Below, one piece after another: positions 29,050-37,207 of a stretch of 64,000 bases of DNA. A program made the translations under genes and the position numbers. The stretch's first letter is position 1, and each line of letters starts with the position of its first letter. The notes beneath the pieces were generated by a model. The model was not told where the DNA came from, ran no database searches, and saw only the letters and a program-made list of their open reading frames with translations. The stretch is from JAVVVD01 sp036652795 (lineage in GTDB: Bacteria > Bacillota > Clostridia > Christensenellales > CAG-138), in assembly GCA_036652795.1 (NCBI GenBank), contig JAVVVD010000005.1, positions 1-64,000 on the forward strand, in the 5' to 3' direction.

Positions 29050-29631
29050 ATGCCAAATAAAAACAACAAGAAGCCCTTCTCCATTAAAAAGCTGCTTTCC
29101 CTAATAGTGGTGGTGGTTGCCGCCGTTGCGTTTTTATACTCACTCGGTATATTCGCTCCTTCAAATACCATTGCCCCCATTACCGCGCAACCAAGCGCAT
29201 CCATATCCCCCATGCCTTCGGATACAGCGAGTTTGGCACCCGCAGCGCCTCCGGAGGCCGCACCCGAAAGTTCCGCACAGCCGGCGGCAATCGTGGAAGA
29301 TGGCGCATATACATCCAAACAGGATGTGGCGCTGTACATCCATACCTATGGCTGCCTCCCTGATAACTTTATCACCAAGGCGGAAGCGGAAACTCTTGGG
29401 TGGAGCAGCCGCGATGGTAATCTTGATGAGGTTGCGCCCGGCAAAAGCATAGGTGGCAGCCGCTTTGGCAATTATGAAGAGCTGTTGCCAATGGCGAAGG
29501 GACGTACCTATTATGAATGTGATATTGGCTATGTAGGCGGTTTCCGCGGCGGGGATCGCATCGTCTATTCAAGTGACGGACTGATTTTTTACACTGCGGA
29601 CCATTATAAAAGCTTTGAGCAGCTATATTGA
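29050..29631 (+). CDS. Secreted or anchored barnase-type ribonuclease
   Basis: 193 residues. Residues 1-15 are basic, residues 16-35 are hydrophobic (signal peptide or anchor), then about 45 residues rich in Pro, Ala and Ser, then a barnase fold of about 105 residues. Aligned by eye to Bacillus amyloliquefaciens barnase the catalytic residues are kept: Lys in LPDNFITKAEAETLGW, Glu in YECDIGY, two Arg in GFRGGDRIVYSSD and His in TADHYKSF. It therefore should be an active guanyl-preferring endoribonuclease acting outside the cell. GGAGG is five bases before the ATG. It is 11 bases after ileS and 11 before the barstar gene, so all three are cotranscribed. Confidence 0.92.
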   Translation: MPNKNNKKPFSIKKLLSLIVVVVAAVAFLYSLGIFAPSNTIAPITAQPSASISPMPSDTASLAPAAPPEAAPESSAQPAAIVEDGAYTSKQDVALYIHTYGCLPDNFITKAEAETLGWSSRDGNLDEVAPGKSIGGSRFGNYEELLPMAKGRTYYECDIGYVGGFRGGDRIVYSSDGLIFYTADHYKSFEQLY

Positions 29632-29642
29632 GGTAATCTATA

Positions 29643-29930
29643 ATGCAGGTTATTGATTTGAATCTATGTGGCTTTACGGAGCGTAAAGCGCTACACGAAT
29701 ATCTCAGCGATGCGCTGGATCTGCCGCCGTATTATGGTGGTAATCTGGATGCGCTGCACTCTGAGCTTGTCAGCATTACCGAAACCACCGAGCTGCGCGT
29801 ACGCTATTCGCTGCATCAGGATCTTTTTTCGCACTATATCCTACGCCTGCTGGAGGTGCTCACCGATGCGGCGGAAGAAAACAGCACTTTAAGCATTGTA
29901 ACCATGCAGTGTGAAAAAAGCGATTTATAA
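29643..29930 (+). CDS. Barstar-like ribonuclease inhibitor
   Basis: 95 residues with the barstar core LDLPPYYGGNLDALHSELV (residues 25-43). Barstar binds intracellular barnase and blocks its active site. The Tyr and Asp corresponding to barstar Y29 and D35 are kept, but the pair W38-D39 is replaced by His-Ser; D39 is a main contact with the barnase active site, so binding geometry may differ. GAGGT precedes the ATG. The gene is last in the ileS-ribonuclease-inhibitor unit and should protect the producing cell from unexported enzyme. Confidence 0.87.
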   Translation: MQVIDLNLCGFTERKALHEYLSDALDLPPYYGGNLDALHSELVSITETTELRVRYSLHQDLFSHYILRLLEVLTDAAEENSTLSIVTMQCEKSDL

Positions 29931-29953
29931 TAGGGCTGTATATAGATAAAGCT

Positions 29954-30006
29954 GCACCCCAATCTGTTGCCAGTATAGTTTTACTCAAGCAAACAGATTG
30001 GGGTGC
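29954..30006. repeat. 15-bp perfect inverted repeat between convergent genes
   Basis: GCACCCCAATCTGTT (29954-29968) and AACAGATTGGGGTGC (29992-30006) are perfect reverse complements separated by 23 bases. It lies between the barstar gene and a convergent MATE gene. Neither side has a T-run, so it could be a stalling or mRNA-stabilising hairpin rather than a standard terminator. Confidence 0.7.
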
Positions 30007-30069
30007 GGTAGCATTTGATAACGTCGCTTCTACCTTAACTTGTTTTATGCCGTGCCGCCTTGCTTTTGC

Positions 30070-31401
30070 TTATATAAGCTTAGCGTTTTGGCGCTTATTC
30101 CAGCTTATCACCAGATAAATCGTCAATATCACGCACAGCGCTTCGCTCATACCGGTTGTGAACCACACGCCCTCACCTCCGAATATCAGTACCAGCGCCG
30201 CCATAGATGATATTACAAGGCCTATGCCGCGCAATAGGGATATTGTCATTGATTTTTTTGGCTGTTCTATCGCTGTAAAGAAGCCCGCGCTGCATATATT
30301 TACACCTGCAAACAGGAATCCCAGTGAAAATCTGCGTATAGAGTATGCGGTATAATCAAATACCATGCTCGTATCATCCAGCAGCAGCGAGGCTATAAAC
30401 GGCGCGAACAGCTGGCATATTATAAACGCAACTACTCCGATAATGGCCGCCGTTGTAAGCCCCTTGCGGTAATAGCCGCGGCAGTGCTGCATTTCGCCTT
30501 TCCCAAAATAAAGGCTTACCAGCGGCTGCATACCCTGAGTTATTCCTGTAACCAGCATCAGCACCAGCGTGTTTACATATGATATTACTGCAAAGCTTAC
30601 AAGACCCGGCTCACCTATTTTGGCCAGTATCACACGGTTAAACAACAGCACAGTCAGCCCCAGCGATATTTCACCCGAAAAATCAGCGATTCCCAGCGGG
30701 ATTATCCGTTTATACACCGATAAGTCCAACTTTTTAAGCAGCGGCTTTATGTTGGTCCGTTTTCCCAGGAAATGGCTTGAAAACAGTATCAGGCTAATCG
30801 TCTGCGCTATGCCAGTAGCATAGGCGGCGCCAGCTATCCCCCAGTGAAATATCATAACAAACACATAGTCCAGCACTATGTTTGTAACACAGCAAGAGCA
30901 CACGCCCACGATTGAAAGCTGCGGGTACCCATCCGTTTTGACCAGCACTTCCAGGCAGTACGATACCATGTAGCATATTGCAAAGCTGCTCACTATGCCC
31001 AAGTACTGCTTCACATACTCAAGCGTTTCCTCTGTCGCGCCCAGCATGATCGAAATATCCTCAAGGAATATATGCGTCAAAATACTTACTGCTGTTGCAA
31101 GCACAGCCACTAACAGCGTATTCGTAGTCGCTGTTCGGCGCGCCTCCATCAGCTCGCCACGGCCGATATGTATTGCCACCACCGTAGATGTACCCACAGC
31201 AAGCAACACCGCAACCGCAAATATGCAGTTTGTGAACGGCATTGATAGGTTTACCGCCGCCAACGCGGCTTCACCCACCCCATGGGCTACGAATATGCCA
31301 TCTACCATGCTGTAAAGCGAGAATACAAGCATGGAAGCCACCGAAGGCAGCACATACCTTAAAAACTCCCTTGTTCCGTATCTCATCTGAATTTGCTTCA
31401 T
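30070..31401 (-). CDS. MATE family exporter
   Basis: 443 residues, about 12 hydrophobic segments, opening RYVLPSVASMLVFSLYSMVD with DGIFVAHGVG, typical of the MATE subgroup that includes NorM/DinF-like proteins of Clostridia. Third MATE gene within 14 kb. The ATG at 31401 is chosen; a TTG at 31407 is possible, as GGAG lies six bases before it. It starts only nine bases after the EamA gene stop on the same strand, so the two form an exporter operon. Confidence 0.88.
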   Translation of the reverse strand: MKQIQMRYGTREFLRYVLPSVASMLVFSLYSMVDGIFVAHGVGEAALAAVNLSMPFTNCIFAVAVLLAVGTSTVVAIHIGRGELMEARRTATTNTLLVAVLATAVSILTHIFLEDISIMLGATEETLEYVKQYLGIVSSFAICYMVSYCLEVLVKTDGYPQLSIVGVCSCCVTNIVLDYVFVMIFHWGIAGAAYATGIAQTISLILFSSHFLGKRTNIKPLLKKLDLSVYKRIIPLGIADFSGEISLGLTVLLFNRVILAKIGEPGLVSFAVISYVNTLVLMLVTGITQGMQPLVSLYFGKGEMQHCRGYYRKGLTTAAIIGVVAFIICQLFAPFIASLLLDDTSMVFDYTAYSIRRFSLGFLFAGVNICSAGFFTAIEQPKKSMTISLLRGIGLVISSMAALVLIFGGEGVWFTTGMSEALCVILTIYLVISWNKRQNAKLI

Positions 31402-31410
31402 TTTCAAATT

Positions 31411-32295
31411 TTACTCCGTGGAGCCGGCACGCTCCTCTGCCTGCACGACGGCAGGCCGCTTTGCATCCAGTATGCACCAGACTATTATTGTCGCTATTAT
31501 TATCATGCCGCCTATTATCGCCCAAAACCCTGGTATCTCCCCGATAAAAATGAACACCCAAACAGGGTTAAGTATTATCTCCACACACCCAACCAGCGAA
31601 CAGGCCAGCGGAGGACAGCTCTTGAGAGCTTGGCTATAAAGTATATACGGCAACGCCACCTGTAGCGCTCCCATTGCCAACACGCATAGCACTATGCCTG
31701 CCGATATCTCCGTTTTAAAGATAAATGCGGCGGGCGCACCAACGATAAATGTGATCGTGGCCCCTATGAGTATTCCCGAAAGCCGTGTGGATTCATCGAA
31801 TTCCCCTGTCAGCATATACATCAGTGCAAGGAACGCGCCATCTATCAATGCCAGCACATTACCCAGTGTGCCGCCCGGCGTAAGCTCATCCATGAAAAAC
31901 AACGCTATGCCTGCCACCGTTACAAATACCGCCGCGTAATCCATGCGCATAAACCGCTTTTTAAGCAGCAGCGCAGAAAATACCAGCAAGAATATCGGCG
32001 CGGTGTACTGTATGACTATTGCATTTGCCGCAGTAGTAAGCTTGTTTGCCGCAAGGAATAATATGGACGTAACCGCCACTATTGCTCCCACTGTAAGCGA
32101 ACGACGGCATATAGTTATGCGGCGCTTTGTTACAAGCATATATGCCAGCAATATCATAGCTCCCGCACCGCCTCGCCAGCCTGCAAGCGCGAAGGTGTTC
32201 CATGGAACAAGCTTTATTGTGATCCCGGCCGTACTCCAGCAAAGTGCGCACGCAAGTATCAGCAATATTCCTTTGAGCTTCCTATTACATTGCAC
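31411..32295 (-). CDS. EamA/DMT superfamily transporter
   Basis: About 294 residues with ten hydrophobic segments in two halves, each an EamA repeat (first half GILLILACALCWSTAGITIK, second half GNVLALIDGAFLALMYMLTG). Proteins of this family usually export amino acids, nucleosides or other metabolites. GTG at 32295 has AAGGGTG upstream and is preferred to a TTG at 32310. The last 15 residues are soluble. It has its own promoter downstream of the ygeW terminator and is cotranscribed with the MATE gene. Substrate unknown. Confidence 0.87.
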   Translation of the reverse strand: MQCNRKLKGILLILACALCWSTAGITIKLVPWNTFALAGWRGGAGAMILLAYMLVTKRRITICRRSLTVGAIVAVTSILFLAANKLTTAANAIVIQYTAPIFLLVFSALLLKKRFMRMDYAAVFVTVAGIALFFMDELTPGGTLGNVLALIDGAFLALMYMLTGEFDESTRLSGILIGATITFIVGAPAAFIFKTEISAGIVLCVLAMGALQVALPYILYSQALKSCPPLACSLVGCVEIILNPVWVFIFIGEIPGFWAIIGGMIIIATIIVWCILDAKRPAVVQAEERAGSTE

Positions 32296-32345
32296 CCTAT
32301 CACCCTTCAATCTAAAAATAGTGCTATTTTTAATTGTATAATAAT

Positions 32346-32374
32346 ATTATATCGTGAATTATCTTAAAGCACAA
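32346..32374 (-). promoter_or_regulatory. Promoter for the EamA-MATE operon
   Basis: Minus strand TTGTGC (32369-32374), 17 bases, TATAAT (32346-32351), located just after the ygeW terminator. Confidence 0.65.
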
Positions 32375-32381
32375 ATATATA

Positions 32382-32411
32382 CGGATGGAGGGGTAGCACC
32401 CCCTCCATCCG
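32382..32411 (-). terminator. Terminator after ygeW
   Basis: CGGATGGAGGGG and CCCCTCCATCCG form a perfect 12-bp stem with a six-base loop, followed on the minus strand by TATATATTTG. The T-run is mixed with A, but the stem is very strong and sits 12 bases after the stop codon. Confidence 0.8.
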
Positions 32412-32423
32412 CTTCATCTGCGC

Positions 32424-33617
32424 TTAATCGTTGCGCCTTTTTTTATCGTTTGCCTCAAGTTCTTTCAGCTTATTTACCGGATCCTTTACCTTGGCAAGGA
32501 ATATCATTGCCGCGATTATATACGGTTTAAATGAAGCCTGCTTATAAAGCGGATCGCGATAACGGTCAAACACGCTGCCAGCAACTTCCCCCGCATCACA
32601 GGAAACGCCTGTTATATCTGCCGGCAGGCAATGCAGGTACATCGCCTTGCCATCCTTTGTCAGCTTCATCATCTCCTCGGTGCATTCCCAGTCCTTATGC
32701 TTGGCATTCTGTGCAAGCAGACGCTTTTCAAGTGCCTTTATCCCATCGGAATCGCCTTTTGAATAAAGCTCTGTGCGCTCCTCCATTGCCTTAAATGGCG
32801 CCCAGCTCTTTGGATACACGATATCCGCATCCTTGAATGCATCCTTCATATCGTTTGTGATCTCAAATTTGCCGCCAAACTCAGCTGCGTTCTTTCTTGC
32901 CACATCAACGACCTCGCCCATCACCTCATATCCCTCGGGGTAGGCTAGCGTCACATCCATACCCATACGGGTCATAAGGCCTATAACACCTTGCGGAACC
33001 GAAAGAGGTTTGCCGTATGATGGCGAATACGCCCAAGTCATGGCTACCTTTTTGCCCTTAAGGTTTTCCACCCCGCCAAATTCATGGATCAGGTGCAGCG
33101 TATCTGCCATGCATTGCGTGGGATGATCTATATCGCACTGCAAATTTACAAGCGTTGGTTTTTGCTCCAGTACGCCATCATTATGTCCACACGTTACAGC
33201 ATCCGCCACAGCGTGCATATAAGTGTTGCCCTTGCCGATGTACATATCATCGCGTATGCCTATAACATCCGCCATAAACGAGATCATGTTCGCGGTCTCA
33301 CGCACCGTTTCTCCGTGGGCTATCTGGCTTTTTCCCTCGTCAAGATCCTGTACCTCAAGGCCAAGCAGGTTGCATGCGGAAGCGAATGAAAACCTGGTGC
33401 GGGTGGAGTTATCGCGGAAAAGGCTAACGCCCAGGCCGCTATCGAATATCTTAGATGAGATATTGTTTTCGCGCAGATGGCGCAGCGCATCGGCCACGGT
33501 AAATACCGCCTCAAGCTCGTCCCGGCTCTTTTCCCATGTAAGGAAAAAATCTCCCTCATACATATCTTTAAAATTCAGTTTGCTCAGTTTATCAGTAAAT
33601 TGTTTTACGTCGCTCAT
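32424..33617 (-). CDS. ygeW: Knotted carbamoyltransferase YgeW family
   Basis: 397 residues. Carbamoyl-phosphate binding motif SLFRDNSTRTRFSF (about 64-77), second motif DHPTQCMADTLHLIHEFGG and the C-terminal HCLPADITGVSC are all present, and the length and sequence match YgeW rather than ornithine or aspartate carbamoyltransferase. YgeW belongs to the conserved gene set linked to anaerobic purine/uric acid breakdown in E. coli and gut anaerobes, where a carbamoyl group released from a ureido intermediate would yield carbamoyl phosphate and then ATP. The exact substrate here is inference. Follows ygeY by 52 bases in the same operon. Confidence 0.92.
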   Translation of the reverse strand: MSDVKQFTDKLSKLNFKDMYEGDFFLTWEKSRDELEAVFTVADALRHLRENNISSKIFDSGLGVSLFRDNSTRTRFSFASACNLLGLEVQDLDEGKSQIAHGETVRETANMISFMADVIGIRDDMYIGKGNTYMHAVADAVTCGHNDGVLEQKPTLVNLQCDIDHPTQCMADTLHLIHEFGGVENLKGKKVAMTWAYSPSYGKPLSVPQGVIGLMTRMGMDVTLAYPEGYEVMGEVVDVARKNAAEFGGKFEITNDMKDAFKDADIVYPKSWAPFKAMEERTELYSKGDSDGIKALEKRLLAQNAKHKDWECTEEMMKLTKDGKAMYLHCLPADITGVSCDAGEVAGSVFDRYRDPLYKQASFKPYIIAAMIFLAKVKDPVNKLKELEANDKKRRND

Positions 33618-33669
33618 ATACCCTCCAAATATTTTTGATTATCCGTACCTGTTTAGCCCCGTATCGGCA

Positions 33670-34863
33670 TTATTTCACATATAGCTTGGGCATTGCGGCA
33701 TAGATTGCTGCGCACTTCACCAGATCCGCCTTCCATGTCTTTTCGTTGGGGGCATGCGCCTCCTCCTCCTTGCCAGGCCCCAGGCCAATGCAAGGGATAC
33801 CGAATCTGCCCATTATTGATACGCCGTTTGTTGAGAATGTCCATTTATCCACCTTAGGTTCGCCATACATGCCCCTAAATGACTCAACCATTGCAAGGCA
33901 CGCCGGATGCTCCTGCGGAATCACCCATGTTGGAAAATAGCACTCTGTTTTATATACTTCGCCCGTCCATGCTGGACGATCGTAGTTGTACATTGTTACC
34001 TCAGCATTGTATTTTTTAACGCTGGGCAGCGCCTTGATTTCGTCTATCGATGTAATGTCATTCTCGCCCACTGTAAGGCGGCGGTCTATTGATATTGCAG
34101 CCATGTCCGCCACCGCGCAGCGGCTTGGGCTGTTGTAGAACGACTGCGACACAGTCATAGTCCCCTTTCCAAGGAACGGGTCATAGGCCAGGTGATTATT
34201 AAGCTCCTTCACCTCGTTTATTATCTCGGCCATCTTATATATGGCGTTATCACCGCGCTCAGGCGCTGATCCATGGCAGGAGATGCCCTTTACTTCAACA
34301 CGTATCTCCATGCGCCCACGGTGTCCACGGTAGATATTGCCGTTGGTCGGCTCCGTTATTACCACAAACTCAGGACGGATACCGCTCTTGTTGATTATAT
34401 ACTGCCAGCACATGCCGTCGCAGTCCTCCTCCTGCACAGTACCCGTCACAAGTATTGTGGTGTCCTGTGGGATCAGATCCATATCCTTCATTATGCGCGC
34501 GCCGTATATCGCTGAAACTATGCCTCCAAGCTGATCCGATGCACCGCGGCCGCCTATCTGCGTATCGGTCTCATAGCCTTCATATGGGTCAAATTTCCAA
34601 TTGCACATTTCGCCCAGACCCACTGTGTCTATATGCGCGTCATAGGCGATTATACGCTTACCGGTGCCCATATAACCCAGCACATTGCCCAGTCCGTCGA
34701 TCTCAACCTTGTCAAAGCCTACGTCCTTCATTTCAGCAGCGATACGGTGTATAACGCCCTCCTCGCCGCAGCTCTCCCCCGGTATCCTGATAAGCTCGCG
34801 CAGGAATTTTGTCATTTGCGGCAAATAATTCTCGGATGCTTTTTTTACCTGATTGAAGTCCAT
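33670..34863 (-). CDS. ygeY: M20-family metallohydrolase YgeY
   Basis: 397 residues, zinc-dependent hydrolase of the M20 fold. Metal-site motifs are IAYDAHIDTVGLG (about 70-82), GRGASDQLGGI, VQEEDCDGMCW and VITEPTNGN; the dimerisation domain starts near GHRGRMEIRVEVKGISCHGS, and the last ligand region is GKEEEAHAPNEKTW. YgeY family members cluster with ygeW, ssnA and ygfK and are thought to cleave an amide or ureido bond in purine-derived intermediates. It lies 27 bases after the regulator gene, in one operon. Confidence 0.92.
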   Translation of the reverse strand: MDFNQVKKASENYLPQMTKFLRELIRIPGESCGEEGVIHRIAAEMKDVGFDKVEIDGLGNVLGYMGTGKRIIAYDAHIDTVGLGEMCNWKFDPYEGYETDTQIGGRGASDQLGGIVSAIYGARIMKDMDLIPQDTTILVTGTVQEEDCDGMCWQYIINKSGIRPEFVVITEPTNGNIYRGHRGRMEIRVEVKGISCHGSAPERGDNAIYKMAEIINEVKELNNHLAYDPFLGKGTMTVSQSFYNSPSRCAVADMAAISIDRRLTVGENDITSIDEIKALPSVKKYNAEVTMYNYDRPAWTGEVYKTECYFPTWVIPQEHPACLAMVESFRGMYGEPKVDKWTFSTNGVSIMGRFGIPCIGLGPGKEEEAHAPNEKTWKADLVKCAAIYAAMPKLYVK

Positions 34864-34890
34864 GTTAGTGCCTTCCTTTCCAGCTTGAAT

Positions 34891-35529
34891 TTATTGTTGT
34901 TGATTGTTTGTATCCAAATACGAATACAGCGTATATTTACTTATCCCGAAATATTTCGCTATTCTGTCTCCACTTTTTGTTATAAGCATTGCGCCTGCAT
35001 CGTTCAAAAAGCCTATTGCGCGCACCTTATCGTCCTTGCTCATCATAGCTACCGGTTTGCCTATCAGCTGCACCGACTGACTCAAAAGATCATCCAGCAG
35101 CTCGTTCACGTTGGTAGGTATACGCTCCGGCTCATCGCTTAGCCCGTTTTGCACAAGCGAATTTATAACGGATTGCGTCATCATAAGATCAGTAAGATCA
35201 TAGTTTATCGAAAATATGCCCACCGCTTTTCCTGTTTCATCCTTGATATACACGGTACTTGATCGAAGTATACGGCCATCCGCCGTTTTAGTGAGATAAT
35301 TATAATGGTCGTTAAGCTCGCCGCTCTTGGCCTTCATTGCCTCCAGCACTATATGGGATGGACCCATGCCTACCTTGCGGTTTGACACATGCCCATTCTC
35401 AATGGCTGCTATTGTTTTTTCAGGATCACCAGTGGTAAGATCGTGAACTACCACCTCGCAGTTTGCGCCAAACTGGCAGGATACCGCCTTTGAAAGGCGC
35501 CCAAGCATATCGAGCATATCCCTTTGCAT
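34891..35529 (-). CDS. YheO-type PAS/HTH transcriptional regulator
   Basis: 212 residues. The N-terminal two thirds match a YheO-like PAS domain: FGANCEVVVHDLTTGDPEKT near the start and KAVGIFSINYDLTDL about residues 106-120. The C-terminal 60 residues hold a helix-turn-helix (RIAKYFGISKYTLYSYL, about 189-205). Relatives include DauR-type regulators of amino-acid catabolism. It is first in the regulator-ygeY-ygeW operon and divergent from ssnA-ygfK-xdh, so it very probably senses a purine-pathway ligand and controls both operons; the ligand and the operator are not known. GGTGGAG precedes the ATG. Confidence 0.87.
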   Translation of the reverse strand: MQRDMLDMLGRLSKAVSCQFGANCEVVVHDLTTGDPEKTIAAIENGHVSNRKVGMGPSHIVLEAMKAKSGELNDHYNYLTKTADGRILRSSTVYIKDETGKAVGIFSINYDLTDLMMTQSVINSLVQNGLSDEPERIPTNVNELLDDLLSQSVQLIGKPVAMMSKDDKVRAIGFLNDAGAMLITKSGDRIAKYFGISKYTLYSYLDTNNQQQ

Positions 35530-35578
35530 TTACTCCACCACCCTTCACACGTTTGTACATACTGCGCTTTTCAATATA

Positions 35579-35606
35579 AATATACCATAACCACAGAGAT
35601 TTTCAA
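35579..35606 (-). promoter_or_regulatory. Probable promoter of the regulator-ygeY-ygeW operon
   Basis: Minus strand TTGAAA (35601-35606), 16 bases, TATATT (35579-35584); predicted start of transcription about 45 bases before the ATG. Confidence 0.5.
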
Positions 35607-35659
35607 TACCAAAACTAAATAATATTTATGTATCCTTAAAAATTTTGTCCAGTTTTCAC

Positions 35660-35688
35660 TTGTAAAAAATTATTGTATTTGATAAAAT
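35660..35688 (+). promoter_or_regulatory. Promoter of the ssnA-ygfK-xdh operon
   Basis: TTGTAA (35660-35665), 17 bases, TAAAAT (35683-35688). It gives a leader of about 170 bases before ssnA, which contains an intrinsic terminator. The surrounding 334-base intergenic region is AT-rich and also holds the divergent promoter. Confidence 0.65.
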
Positions 35689-35738
35689 AAGTACACCTAA
35701 CTTAATTGCATATCAGGAAGCTGTAAGGAAGTGCTTTG

Positions 35739-35785
35739 CGCGCGGGCTGAAACAACGTGTTTAAGTTATGCGCGTTTTTTGTTTT
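35739..35785 (+). terminator. Intrinsic terminator in the ssnA leader (attenuator candidate)
   Basis: CGCGC (35739-35743) pairs with GCGCG (35770-35774); inside, AAACA pairs with TGTTT around the loop ACG, with further C-G and T-A pairs between. TTTTTTGTTTT follows at once. It lies between the predicted transcription start (about 35695) and the ssnA ATG, so full-length mRNA needs read-through. A second hairpin with arms CGGCGG and CCGCCG lies at about 35804-35820, nearer the ribosome-binding site. Confidence 0.75.
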
Positions 35786-35863
35786 CCCTGTATATGCGAC
35801 CATCGGCGGCCTCCCGCCGCCCGTACATGCATATCTATAGCTTTATTAAGGAGGAAATAAACA

Positions 35864-37195
35864 ATGTATCTAATTGCGAACGGAAAGGTTATCACGCGCG
35901 ACAGCGCCATGCCATATATGGCCGATGGCGGCGTTGCGGTAGACGGAACAAAGATAATCGAGATTGACAAAACGCATACGCTTAGGGCCAAATACCCAGA
36001 TGCGGAATTCATCGATGCGCATGGCGGCGTTATTATGCCTGCGTTCATCAATGCACACTCGCACATATACAGCGCTCTGGCGCGCGGCCTTGCCATCAAG
36101 GGCAACAACCCCACCAACTTTTTCGAGGTACTGGATGGCACTTGGTGGAAGATCGACCGCAGCCTCACGCTTGAGGGTACGCGGCGCAGCGCATACACCA
36201 CATATATCGACAGCATCAAAACCGGCTGCACCACCGTATTTGATCATCATGCAAGCTATTGTGAGATAGCTGGTACTCTGTTTGCCATAGAGGATGTGGC
36301 GAAGGAGCTTGGAATACGAAGTGTGCTCTGCTATGAGGTCAGCGATCGCGATGGGCAGCAAAAATGCAATGCAGCCATCAAAGAAAATGTTGATTTCATC
36401 CGCCATTGCAGGCAGCAGAACGACCCAATGATAAAAGCAATGTTCGGCGCCCATGCGTTGTTCACCATGTCCGATAGCACATTTGAAAGGTGTGTTGATG
36501 AGAATAACGGCATGACCGGCTTCCATATCCATGTGGCCGAGGGCATGAACGACGTATATGATTCGCTTCAAAATTACGGCATGCGCCCGATCAACCGGCT
36601 GCTCAATTGTGGTATTCTTGGCCCCAAAACGCTGCTCGGCCATTGTATACATGTTAATTCAGCCGAAATGGACATCATAAAAGAAACCGATACGATGGTA
36701 GTCAACAACCCCCAGTCAAACATGGGCAATGCGGTGGGTTGCGCCCCCGTGCTGCAGATGTATAAAAAAGGTATTCTCATAGGGCTTGGCACGGATGCGT
36801 ATACATTCGACATGACCGAAAGCCTTAAGGCCGCCCTTACCATCCAGCGTCACAATGCCTGTATGCCAAACGTTGGCTGGTGTGAGGTAACCGACATGCT
36901 GTTTAAAAACAACCGCGAGATATGCGCACGCTATTTTGACACGCCTTTGGGTATACTCCGTGCAGGCGCGGCCGCCGACATTATCGTAATGGACTATAAG
37001 CCGTTTACGCCATTTAGCGCGGATAATATCGATGGCCATATCCTCTTTGGCATGACCGGCCGCCAGTGCGAAACCACCATGGCAAACGGCAGACTGCTTA
37101 TGAAAGATCGGCAGCTTATCGGTATTGACGAAGCCGCAATTAATGCAAAAACGCTAGAGATTTCCACAGCGCTGTGGAATAAGCTCAATAAATAA
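35864..37195 (+). CDS. ssnA: Amidohydrolase SsnA family
   Basis: 443 residues, metal-dependent amidohydrolase. Ligand motifs: FINAHSHIYSALARG (about 59-73), GFHIHVAEG (about 217-225), LLGHCIHVN and GLGTDAYTFDM (about 306-316). SsnA homologues occur in the conserved anaerobic purine-degradation gene set and are proposed to hydrolyse a reduced purine ring. AAGGAGG lies ten bases before the ATG. It leads the rightward operon ssnA-ygfK-xdh with gaps of 12 and 20 bases, under the attenuated leader described above. Confidence 0.93.
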   Translation: MYLIANGKVITRDSAMPYMADGGVAVDGTKIIEIDKTHTLRAKYPDAEFIDAHGGVIMPAFINAHSHIYSALARGLAIKGNNPTNFFEVLDGTWWKIDRSLTLEGTRRSAYTTYIDSIKTGCTTVFDHHASYCEIAGTLFAIEDVAKELGIRSVLCYEVSDRDGQQKCNAAIKENVDFIRHCRQQNDPMIKAMFGAHALFTMSDSTFERCVDENNGMTGFHIHVAEGMNDVYDSLQNYGMRPINRLLNCGILGPKTLLGHCIHVNSAEMDIIKETDTMVVNNPQSNMGNAVGCAPVLQMYKKGILIGLGTDAYTFDMTESLKAALTIQRHNACMPNVGWCEVTDMLFKNNREICARYFDTPLGILRAGAAADIIVMDYKPFTPFSADNIDGHILFGMTGRQCETTMANGRLLMKDRQLIGIDEAAINAKTLEISTALWNKLNK

Positions 37196-37207
37196 GGAGG
37201 CAGCAGC

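Noticed and set aside
29050..29930. Type II toxin-antitoxin module
   Set aside because: The ribonuclease has a signal/anchor segment and comes before the inhibitor gene, which fits the barnase-barstar exported enzyme and immunity pair better than a classical intracellular toxin-antitoxin operon.
35689..35790. Known purine or Moco riboswitch in the ssnA leader
   Set aside because: The region before the terminator is only about 45 bases and lacks the conserved core of the purine riboswitch or the length of the Moco element.
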